A stretch of DNA of 64,000 nt, taken from NCBI GenBank assembly GCA_963836905.1, contig CAWIKY010000004.1:62001-126000 (forward strand), in the 5' to 3' direction. Positions 34,141 through 42,273 of the stretch are shown in pieces. The DNA comes from CAWIKY01 sp963836905. Lineage in GTDB: Bacteria; Pseudomonadota; Alphaproteobacteria; Caulobacterales; Hyphomonadaceae. Every line of letters starts with the position of its first letter. Position 1 is the first letter of the stretch. The translations under genes and the position numbers were made by a program. A model generated the notes under the pieces. The model did no database searches and was not told the origin of the DNA. It was given only the letters and a program-made list of their open reading frames with translations.

Positions 34141-34569
34141 CTATCCTGCACGTCGGGCGGCGGGGGTTGGACTGATTGTCGAAAAGCGGGCGAGCGCGGC
34201 CATCGGACGGGCGACAAGCGACACCTCGACCAGATCGATCACGGCCAGATCGCGGCCCGGACCATCGCTGCGCGAACGCGACAGCCGCGCCCGAAAGCCG
34301 ATGGAGAGACCATTCAGCGTGCCGGACCGGATGCGCTCGCGGGCAACAGCGCCGGAGGGTGATTCGCCGTCGACCCAGCCGCGCACATAAAGCCCGTTGC
34401 CGTCCTCACGCAGCATATGCCAGCGCCCGGCCAGCTTGCCGGAACGATGCTCAAGCAGCATTGGAACAGGCGTGTCCGTTGCAATCGAGCGCGCGAACGC
34501 GCCCGGGCGGATACGGTCCCCGCTGGCATCGGCCACCAGAAACCGCGCGGCATAACCTTCGATCATCAT
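34141..34569 (-). CDS. GTA prohead protease (g4-type, HK97 family)
   Basis: This Ser protease of about 142 residues processes the capsid. Motifs are IEGYAARFLVADASGDRIRPGAF, PVPMLLEHRSGKLAGRW with the catalytic His, and GTLNGLSIGFRARL with the catalytic Ser. DLVEVSLVARPM follows. Tandem ATGs at 34569 and 34566 overlap the portal stop; the longer frame to 34647 reads into the portal and is rejected. Confidence 0.9.
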   Translation of the reverse strand: MMIEGYAARFLVADASGDRIRPGAFARSIATDTPVPMLLEHRSGKLAGRWHMLREDGNGLYVRGWVDGESPSGAVARERIRSGTLNGLSIGFRARLSRSRSDGPGRDLAVIDLVEVSLVARPMAALARFSTISPTPAARRAG

Positions 34570-35735
34570 TGCGGGACTGCCGGATAGCCTGCGGCGAGAC
34601 GCTTTTCCTCGCGCGTCAGAAAATCCGCCGCAGCGAGCTTGCGCCACATCGCTTCACGTTCAGGGGCGAGCGCCGGGACCGCATCAAGATCGGGCGCGAA
34701 CCGGCCTTTGCCGTTCGTCTTCGGAGCGAGCCAGTGGCTCAGGGTATCGCCGACCTTGCCGACCAGAGGCAGGACGGTCATCCGCCAGAAAGCGAGGTTG
34801 GCTTCCTTGTAATTGGCATAGGTGTTGTCACCGGGAATCCCAAGCAACATGGGCGGCACCCCGAAGGCCAGCGCGATCTCGCGGGCGGCTTCCCGCCGCG
34901 CCTCGATGAAATCCATGTCGGTCGGCGTCAGCCCCATGGGCTTCCAGTCCAGCCCACCCTCCAGAAGGAGGGGACGCCCGGCATTCCCGGCACCGGTATG
35001 GGCGGTTTCGAGCTGCTCTTTCAGCCGGTCGAACTGGTCCGGCGTCAGCGCAGCGTTCTCCTGCCGGAAAACGAGCGCACCGGACGGGCGGGCCGCATTG
35101 TCGATCAGCGCCTTGGCCCAACCCGCACCTGCCGAATGTATCTCGACGGCGCGACTGGCAGCGGTCAGCGGCGCGGTTCCGCGCGGCGCGCTGTCTGGTG
35201 CAAAGAGGGCAATCCGCAAAATCGGGCTCCAGCCGGACCTGTCCGGCAGGACGGAGCGATGCCCGGTCCGCGTACGTATTTTCCAGCCCTGCAGAGCGCC
35301 CGACCGGTCGACCACGGGCTCAACGCCCGACGGGCTTCGCCGGGCCAGCCCGCTAATGCGTCCGTCTTCCCAGCTGACCGCCTCCACGAACGCCTCGCCG
35401 CATAACTGCAGATCGCCATAAAGGCCTTCCAGAAAGCTCTGCCAGGCCTGGTCGCCGTCAGCCGCCTCGATCAGGCGGCAAAGCGTTTCCGGCGGCGGCC
35501 CGCCATCCTCGGCGCAGGCAATCAGCGGAACGCTGGCAGCCGCCTCGACGACCAGCCGGATGCAGCGGTGCGAGACGGGGTTGTCGGCATAGGCACGAAC
35601 CGCCTGTGCGCCCGGTTCCCGGCTGCCCCAACGGGCGCGACCGGGCTCGGAAAGCGCAATGAGCGGTACGGGCGCACTGCGGGTTTCGGGCGGGTTCAGC
35701 GGTTTCGAGGCTTTGTGGAAAGGGCGGAACGCCAT
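34566..35735 (-). CDS. GTA portal protein (g3-type, HK97 family)
   Basis: This 389-residue portal protein starts MAFRPFHKASKPLNPPETRS. Family stretches are NPVSHRCIRLVVEAAASVPL, LLYGDLQLCGEAFVE-like GLYGDLQLCGEAFVEAVSW, GAGWAKALIDNAARPSGALVF, ALAFGVPPMLLGIPGDNTYANYKEANLAF (the conserved LLGIPGDNTYANY core) and a C-terminal LDAVPALAPEREA. It would form the dodecameric DNA gate and terminase docking site. The frame is intact. Confidence 0.93.
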   Translation of the reverse strand: MAFRPFHKASKPLNPPETRSAPVPLIALSEPGRARWGSREPGAQAVRAYADNPVSHRCIRLVVEAAASVPLIACAEDGGPPPETLCRLIEAADGDQAWQSFLEGLYGDLQLCGEAFVEAVSWEDGRISGLARRSPSGVEPVVDRSGALQGWKIRTRTGHRSVLPDRSGWSPILRIALFAPDSAPRGTAPLTAASRAVEIHSAGAGWAKALIDNAARPSGALVFRQENAALTPDQFDRLKEQLETAHTGAGNAGRPLLLEGGLDWKPMGLTPTDMDFIEARREAAREIALAFGVPPMLLGIPGDNTYANYKEANLAFWRMTVLPLVGKVGDTLSHWLAPKTNGKGRFAPDLDAVPALAPEREAMWRKLAAADFLTREEKRLAAGYPAVPQ

Positions 35736-35770
35736 GATGTCTATCCTTGTTCGGGGAAAATTGCGGGCGG

Positions 35771-37016
35771 TCAGACCGTGCGGATGGCGGGGATAGTGCC
35801 CTGCGCGATCAACAGCGCGTGGACGGCCCAGACGAGCGCATCCATCCGGTCGGGGCTGGCGCTGGATGCGCCCTCCGCCCCGAATGAGGTCATCTCGGCT
35901 TCCAGGTCGGCAAAGACGCCGCAATGATGCACGCGGCCTTGCTCGTAGAGCGCGCTTACAGGCTCGGCACGGGCGCGTTTGGAGCGGGTTGCGTGAACCA
36001 GCCTCACCGGCGCGGTCATTCCCGCGATCTTGAGCATCTCGCGCACCATCTCGCCGCCCTGATTGGCTTCGGCGATAACCAGATGGACGCGGTGGGAGGC
36101 GGCAACCGCGCACGCGCGCCTCGCCCAGTCGGCAGGCGAGAGGCCCTGCACACTGGAATCCTGCAGAACAAAGGCGTGGTCGCCTTTCCGGCCTGCAATA
36201 ATCATCCCGCAGGCATCGGCGCGCGCACCGACACTTACCGGCGGGTCAATCGCCAGAACCACGTGTTCGAAAGCCTCCGGCACCACGATACGGGCCGCAT
36301 TCGATCATCGCGGCCGACCAGAGCGCGCCTTCGGCGGCCTCCAGAAGGTCGCCGTCGATCTCCTGACGGCCGAGCCGCGTACCGCCATACTGGCGTGTCA
36401 CGGCCTCCAGGAAGGCAGGCGCAAGGGCAGCAGAATTGCGAAAGGTCCCGCCGCGCGTGACGGCGCAGGAGGCGTCACCCGTCAGGCGGTGGACCAGAGC
36501 AACAGGTCGGGGCGTCGTTGTCGCCATGACGCGCGGGGCATCCCCCAGCCGCATGCCGAATTGCAGCATGTTCCAGGTATCCTCGGCGTTGGTCCAGGCG
36601 GCGATCTCGTCGATCCAGGCGGTATCGAATTGCGGGCCGCGCAGGCGTTCGGGCTCGGCGGCAGAAAAAACATGGCCGACCGCGCCGCCGGGCCAGGTCA
36701 GCCGCTGGCGCGACGGCTCATAATGCGGGCGCTCGGCATCGGTCCCGATCGTGAGAAGCCCCGAGGGGCCAGTCAGCATGACCTCGCGCACATCCATCAG
36801 CGTCGGACCGACAAGCGCGATCTGGCGGGCATCTCCCGAGGCGACGCGTTCGCGCACCCATTCGGCGCCGGCGCGTGTCTTGCCTGCACCGCGCCCGCCC
36901 ATGAAGAGCCAGGTCCGCCAGTCTCCCGAGGGCTCAACCTGTTCGGCACGGGCCCAGAACCGCCAGAATGCGGGAAGCCACGACAAACGATCATGGCTCA
37001 AGGGTTCGGTGAACAC
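35771..37016 (-). pseudogene. GTA terminase large subunit (g2-type), one frameshift
   Basis: The N-terminal ATPase half has Walker A MGGRGAGKTRAGAEWVRE, the Walker B region FDTAWIDEIAAWTNAEDTW and ATTTPRPVALVHRLT. The nuclease half has VVLAIDPPVSVGARADACG with the first metal-binding Asp and MDALVWAVHALL near the end. Between ALWSAAMIE and RIVVPEAFEHVV the frame shifts by one extra base near 36296, so ATPase and nuclease domains are separated. The start is uncertain: GTG 37016 fits the family, while the open frame extends to 37211 inside the g1-type gene. Confidence 0.88.
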
Positions 37017-37314
37017 GGTCTGGCGGATCGGCGTCGACAGCTCTTTGTATAGCGCGCAGAATGTCGGCCCTGAGGGCATCGGTATCTTCGGCCTCATCGG
37101 CAGGGCCAGGGCCTGCCTGTGCGCGCCGGAGATCGACCAGGGTCTTGATCGCCTCTGCAGATTTGGTGAGGGCAAGAAGGGTTCGGGCAAGGGTCTCGGC
37201 CTTCTTTTCATCGCCGTTCAGGGCATGGGTAACGGCAAGATCGAGAACGTCGCCGAGCGCGTCCTCAAGGGTATCTTGCGGCGGCGGGTCGGGCGGGAGC
37301 GGGGTCTTTTTCAT
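36991..37314 (-). CDS. Candidate GTA small terminase (g1 position)
   Basis: The 107-residue acidic helical product starts MKKTPLPPDPPPQDTLEDAL. It contains KKAETLARTLLALTKSAEAIKTLV and ends by overlapping the start of the large terminase. In RcGTA the gene at this position encodes a small terminase-like protein. Sequence similarity to that protein is not obvious to me, so the call rests on position and helical content. It is the first gene of the GTA cluster. Confidence 0.6.
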   Translation of the reverse strand: MKKTPLPPDPPPQDTLEDALGDVLDLAVTHALNGDEKKAETLARTLLALTKSAEAIKTLVDLRRAQAGPGPADEAEDTDALRADILRAIQRAVDADPPDRVHRTLEP

Positions 37315-37558
37315 GCCAGAAGTATCGGGCTGGCGGGATTGGCGTTGGACTGATCGCGAGGAAGGGCATGCTTCATACGTCCGCTGACTGCCTCCGAAGT
37401 CACTGCACCGACGTTTGACGACGGCGTTCTGCGAACGGCCGGATTTCTCCTCTTCACGCCGCGTTCAGCGGAGTGCGCCCAGAAGGAAGATGCACCTGCG
37501 TACGAAAGCCGGTATGCAGGGTCGGCCCGACCGGGATCAGGAGACACATCGACCCGAA

Positions 37559-39568
37559 ATGCCCCCCTACCGCGCCGATCTTCGAGACCAGACCGCCCGG
37601 AAAACCCGGATGCGACGGCGCGTTGGCGGCGGTGTGGCAGCGTTTGTGCTGCTGGCTTTGATCGCAGCGGGCGGGGTCCTGTGGGCCACCACCTTCCGCA
37701 ACATGCCGGAATTACCCGAGACCGCGCAGCTTTGGAGCGTATCGCGCGAGCCGGCAGTCGAACTGGTGACCGAAGACGGGCAGACGCTGATGCATCGCGG
37801 GCCGCGCTATGGCCGGGCCGTGACACTGGACGCGCTGCCTGACCATGTCTGGCGCGCCTTCGTCGCGGGCGAAGACCACCGTTTCTTCGATCATGGCGGG
37901 GTGGACAATACCGCGATTGCCCGTGCGGCGGCGGCAAACCTCAAGGCCGGGCGTACGGTGCAGGGCGGCTCCACGCTGACCCAGCAACTGGTCAAGAACC
38001 TGCTGCTGACGCCGGAGCAATCGCTCAAGCGCAAGGCGCAGGAGGTGAGCCTCGCAATGCAGCTGGAGGCGCGGATAACCAAGACGGAAATTCTCGAGCT
38101 TTACCTGAACCGCATCTATATGGGCCGGCGCGCATTCGGGCTGGACGGTGCCGCGCGCGCCTATTTCAACAAACCGGCCGCCGCGCTGTCGCTTTCTGAA
38201 GCGAGCTTTCTGGCGGCGCTTCCCAAGGCACCCTCACGGCTCAGTGCGGAGGACGACCTGTCCGAAGCCCTGTCCCGGCGCAGCTATATTCTCGGCCGGA
38301 TGGCTGAACTTGGATACATTACCGGCGACGAGGCAACTGCGGCAGCGCAGGCACCCGTCCGCCTGATCGATGCCCCGCCCTATGACCCGCAGCTTGGCCA
38401 TGTCGCGGATTTCGTGGCCGACCAGCTTGCGGGTCTTCTGGCTGCCGTCCCGGCCGATGCGGTGGTGACCGTCACCATCGATCCGCAGCTTCAGAAAGCG
38501 GCCCATGCCGCGCTCGAAGCCACGCTTCGGCACGGACGGCAAGACGGCTGAAGGCGGGTGAGGGCGCGGCGCTTGTCATCGACCGTGACGGGCCGGTTCT
38601 GGCCATGGTCGGCGGGCGGGACTATGCGGCCAGCCAGTTCAACCGAACGACACAGGCGATGCGTCAGCCGGGCTCCTCGTTCAAGGCGTTCGTCTATGCC
38701 GCCGCTCTCGAACGCGGCCTGAAGACCTGGACCCTCCGCGTTGACCGGCCGATCTCCATCAAGGGATGGAGCCCGCGAAACTATGGCGGGCGCTATGTCG
38801 GCACGGTGCCGCTGCAGGACGCCTTCGCACTTGTCGATCAATACTGTCGCGGCGCAACTCGCCAGCGAGGTCGGACCGGCGCGTGTTGCGTCACTGGCCA
38901 ACCGGCTCGGTATCGGCACCGATATCGCCTCTTATCCCTCCATCGCACTCGGCTCTGATGAAACCACGCTTTTCGACATGACGCGGGCCTATGGCGCGTT
39001 CGCGCGCGGCGGTTTCCGGCTGGACCCCTACATCATCTCGCAAGTCGCGGATTCGCGCGGGAACGTGATCTACAAACGAAAGCCTTATCCGGTGTCGCGC
39101 GTCCTCTCAGAATCCGTCGCGGCGGACATGGATTTCATGCTCACCCGCGTGGTGGAGAGCGGAACCGGGCGCGCCGCCCGCATTGAGGATGTAAAGGTCG
39201 CCGGCAAGACCGGCACCTCGCAAAGCTGGCGCGATGCCTGGTTCCTCGGTTATGCGGGCGATGTGGTCGGCGGGGTGTGGATCGGTAATGACGATGACAC
39301 GTCGATGTCACGCGTTACCGGCGGCACGCTTCCGGCACAGATCTGGAAGACGATGACAGTCGCGGCTCTGGCACGCGGCGCTCCCGCCCCGGCGGACGCC
39401 GAACCGGAGGCCGCAATCGTGGAAGAGATCGATGAGACGCCGCCGGAACCCGTGCTGAGCGCGGAAGACCAGACGCGTCTGGATTTCTACAACAGGCTGT
39501 CCAACGCCTTTGCCAGCGTCGGCGACCCGCAGGTTGCCGCCCTGCAAGGCGACAATGCCGGTTATTGA
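37559..39568 (+). pseudogene. Class A penicillin-binding protein (PBP1-type), frameshifted
   Basis: The first frame encodes a membrane anchor and a GT51 glycosyltransferase domain: EDHRFFDHGGVDNTAIARA, QGGSTLTQQLVKNLLL, KRKAQEVSLAMQLEARITK and ELYLNRIYMGRRAFG. It ends at 38551. The transpeptidase domain begins in a second frame (LAMVGGRDYAASQFN, MRQPGSSFKAFVYAAAL; the SxxK Ser lies in GSSFK). A third frame carries SINTVAAQLASEVG and VAGKTGTSQSWRDAW (KTG motif) to the end at 39568. The joins fall near 38535-38556 (net minus one or plus two) and at 38831 (one extra T). A complete bifunctional enzyme cannot be made from the sequence as written. The exact start is uncertain. Confidence 0.85.
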
Positions 39569-39659
39569 GGGTCGATAGCTTTCGAAGACGAAAACGACGC
39601 CCCGGCTCCCCGGCGCGCCGTACAATCACTTCGAACCGGCTCGTACCGCCAGCTTTCCC

Positions 39660-39905
39660 TCAGCGTTTTATAAGCCGCCAGAGGAAGATCAGCAGACACG
39701 CGCCGCCGATACCGACGAGGATCTGGCCGATAAATCCGGCAAATCCGAGCCCGAGGGCTGCGAGTATCGCGTTACCGATGATCGCGCCGACAATACCGAG
39801 CAGGATGTTCATGATGAGCCCCATCTTGCTCTTCATGATCTGCTCTGCGACCCAGCCTGCAATTGCGCCTGCGATAATTGCCAGAAACCAGCCAACACCA
39901 ACCAT
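39660..39905 (-). CDS. GlsB/YeaQ/YmgE family membrane protein
   Basis: This 81-residue protein has three predicted membrane helices and the Gly-rich helix-packing pattern of the transglycosylase-associated protein family (WFLAIIAGAIAGWVAEQIM, LGIVGAIIGNAILAALGLG, GQILVGIGGACLLIFLWRL). Members are often induced by stress; no enzyme activity is established. ATG 39905 is preceded by AAGGAGAG, a strong ribosome-binding site. Confidence 0.9.
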   Translation of the reverse strand: MVGVGWFLAIIAGAIAGWVAEQIMKSKMGLIMNILLGIVGAIIGNAILAALGLGFAGFIGQILVGIGGACLLIFLWRLIKR

Positions 39906-40054
39906 AAAACTCTCCTTGAAACCGACGCGCCCGGTCCGGGCACCCAAGGGATCACAACGGTCGGCGGAGGCAAAGGTTCATACCCTCTGGCGAATACCGC
40001 TCCGGGCATCAGGCCGACACTGGTTTTCCGCCCGAATGCTACCAGATACCGGCC

Positions 40055-40486
40055 ATGAGCATTTCAGACCGCGCCGCCGACATCCGTGACGAGTTCGCCT
40101 TTCTGGACGACTGGGAAAGCCGCTACGCCCACATCATCGATATGGGCAAAGGTCTGGACGACCTGACAGATCCCGAGCGGATCGACGCCTACAAGGTGCC
40201 AGGCTGTGCCAGCCAGGTCTGGATCGTGCCGGACCCGGACCGCGGTGCGCCCGACGAGATTGCCTTCCGGGCGGGCTCCGATGCCATACTGGTTTCAGGC
40301 CTCATCGTGGTGTTGAAACGCCTGTTCGACGGAACGCGGGCCACCGAGATCAAGGCGTTCGATGCCCATGGCTTCTTTGCCGAGATCGGGCTGGATCAGG
40401 CGCTGTCTGCGCAACGGGCCAATGGTCTGAACGCCATGCTGGAGCGTATCCGTATGCTGGCAAACGGGCGGGCCGGTACCGGCTGA
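40055..40486 (+). CDS. sufE: SufE-family sulfur acceptor
   Basis: The 143-residue product accepts persulfide sulfur from the cysteine desulfurase SufS and passes it on for Fe-S cluster assembly. The conserved Cys lies in KVPGCASQVWI, preceded by EFAFLDDWESRYAHIIDMGKGL (two short helices) and followed by SGLIVVLKRLFDG. No other suf genes are near. Confidence 0.94.
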   Translation: MSISDRAADIRDEFAFLDDWESRYAHIIDMGKGLDDLTDPERIDAYKVPGCASQVWIVPDPDRGAPDEIAFRAGSDAILVSGLIVVLKRLFDGTRATEIKAFDAHGFFAEIGLDQALSAQRANGLNAMLERIRMLANGRAGTG

Positions 40487-40669
40487 GACGCGAAAGGTCT
40501 GGCCGGGTCAGCCGTTCGTTTGAAGACCCGGAGATGACAACCGTCTGTCTCGCAATGGCGCACCGACACCGAACGCTCTCCACAAACCGGAGCGAATCGT
40601 TTGACGCAGCGGTCCAGTTTGATAGCCCGACAGCTACGCTCTTCGCCGCCAGCCACGGAAACATCTCCC

Positions 40670-42259
40670 ATGACCCGACCCGTCACCATCAAACGCGCGC
40701 TTCTCTCCGTTTCCGACAAGGACGGACTTGTGGAACGGGCCGAAAGACTCTCGGGCCTCGGCGTTGAACTGGTCTCTACAGGCGGTACGTTCCGCGCGCT
40801 GAAAGAAGCCGGACTGCCGGTTCGCGAAGTTTCCGAGCTGACCCAGTTTCCGGAGATGATGGACGGCCGGGTAAAGACACTTCACCCGGGCGTGCATGGC
40901 GGGCTTCTCTTCCGACGCGATCTGGAGACGCACCGGAGCGATGCTGAAGACCATGATATCCTGCCCATCGATCTTCTCTACGTAAATCTCTACCCCTTCG
41001 AAGCGACCGTCGCCAAAGGCGCCGACTTCGATGACGCCATCGAGAACATCGATATTGGTGGCCCGGCCATGCTACGCGCGGCGGCCAAGAATGCCGACTT
41101 CGTTGCCGTCTGCACCGACACGGCCGATCTGGATGCCGTACTGGAGGAAATGGGCCATCATGACGGGGCAACCCCGGTTGAACTGCGCCGCAGGCTGGCG
41201 GCCAAGACCTATGCCCGCACGGCTGCCTATGACGCCGCGATTTCCGACTGGTATCTGTCGCAGACAGGCGACGACCTGTCAGAATGGCGCGCCTTTGGCG
41301 GCGCAAAACGCATCGACCTGCGTTATGGCGAGAACCCGCACCAGAAGGCCGCCTTCTATGCGTCCGGAGACCAGCGTCCCGGCGTGGCGAATGCGCAGCT
41401 GATCCAGGGCAAGGCGCTTTCCTACAACAATATCAACGACACCGATGCGGCCTTCGAACTCGTCAGCGAGTTTTCCGCCGAGGCTGCCCCGGCCTGCGCC
41501 ATCATCAAGCATGCAAACCCCTGCGGGGTCGCCACCGGCAAGACGACACTGGACGCCTATCGCCGCGCCTTTGATTGTGACCGCACATCGGCCTTCGGGG
41601 GCATCGTGGCGCTGAACCGTCCACTGAACGGGGAAACGGCCGAGGCGATCACGGAGATCTTTACCGAAGTCGTCATTGCGCCTGGCGCAGACGAGGCGGC
41701 CCTCGCCATTTTTGCCCGCAAGAAGAATTTGCGGCTCCTGCTGACGGACGGTCTGGCCAATCCGATAGCGGCCGGACTGACGGTCAAAAGCGTGGCAGGC
41801 GGCTATCTGGTGCAGGACCGCGACGCCGGACGGATTGAAGAGAGCGATCTGCGCACCGTCACGAAGGCGCAGCCCGATCAGGCCATGCTCGACGATCTCC
41901 TGTTTGCCTGGCGGGTGGCAAAGCACGTCAAATCCAACACGATCGTCTATGCGAAGGACGGCGCGACCGTCGGCGTCGGCGCGGGTCAGATGAGCCGGAT
42001 CGACAGTGCCCGCATTGCCGCCCGCAAGGCAGAGGATGCAGCGGAGGTTCTGGGCCTCTCCGAGCCCTTGACGCGCGGCTGCGTGGCCGCCTCCGACGCG
42101 TTCTTCCCGTTTGCCGACGGTCTGATGTCGGCCATCGAGGCCGGAGCCCGTGCGGTTATCCAGCCCGGCGGGTCCATGCGCGATGATGAGGTCATCGCCG
42201 CCGCTGATGACGCCGGTATCGTGATGGTGCTGACAGGTATGCGCCACTTCCGGCACTAG
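40670..42259 (+). CDS. purH: Bifunctional AICAR transformylase/IMP cyclohydrolase
   Basis: This 529-residue enzyme of the last two steps of IMP synthesis has an N-terminal MGS-like cyclohydrolase domain (KRALLSVSDKDGLVERA, ELVSTGGTFRALKEAG, VKTLHPGVHGGLL) and a C-terminal transformylase domain (RYGENPHQKAAFY, HANPCGVATG with the catalytic Lys-His, RTSAFGGIVALNR, VAASDAFFPFADGLM). ATG 40670 matches the family N-terminus; the longer frame from 40601 does not. The frame is intact over its whole length. Confidence 0.98.
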   Translation: MTRPVTIKRALLSVSDKDGLVERAERLSGLGVELVSTGGTFRALKEAGLPVREVSELTQFPEMMDGRVKTLHPGVHGGLLFRRDLETHRSDAEDHDILPIDLLYVNLYPFEATVAKGADFDDAIENIDIGGPAMLRAAAKNADFVAVCTDTADLDAVLEEMGHHDGATPVELRRRLAAKTYARTAAYDAAISDWYLSQTGDDLSEWRAFGGAKRIDLRYGENPHQKAAFYASGDQRPGVANAQLIQGKALSYNNINDTDAAFELVSEFSAEAAPACAIIKHANPCGVATGKTTLDAYRRAFDCDRTSAFGGIVALNRPLNGETAEAITEIFTEVVIAPGADEAALAIFARKKNLRLLLTDGLANPIAAGLTVKSVAGGYLVQDRDAGRIEESDLRTVTKAQPDQAMLDDLLFAWRVAKHVKSNTIVYAKDGATVGVGAGQMSRIDSARIAARKAEDAAEVLGLSEPLTRGCVAASDAFFPFADGLMSAIEAGARAVIQPGGSMRDDEVIAAADDAGIVMVLTGMRHFRH

Positions 42260-42273
42260 GTTGCGGAACGCAG

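Noticed and set aside
25355..37314. Intact prophage
   Set aside because: No integrase, repressor, lysis or replication genes and no attachment sites were seen. Gene order and families (DUF2163, DUF2460, gp10, NlpC/P60, TIM-barrel tip) are those of RcGTA-type gene transfer agents.
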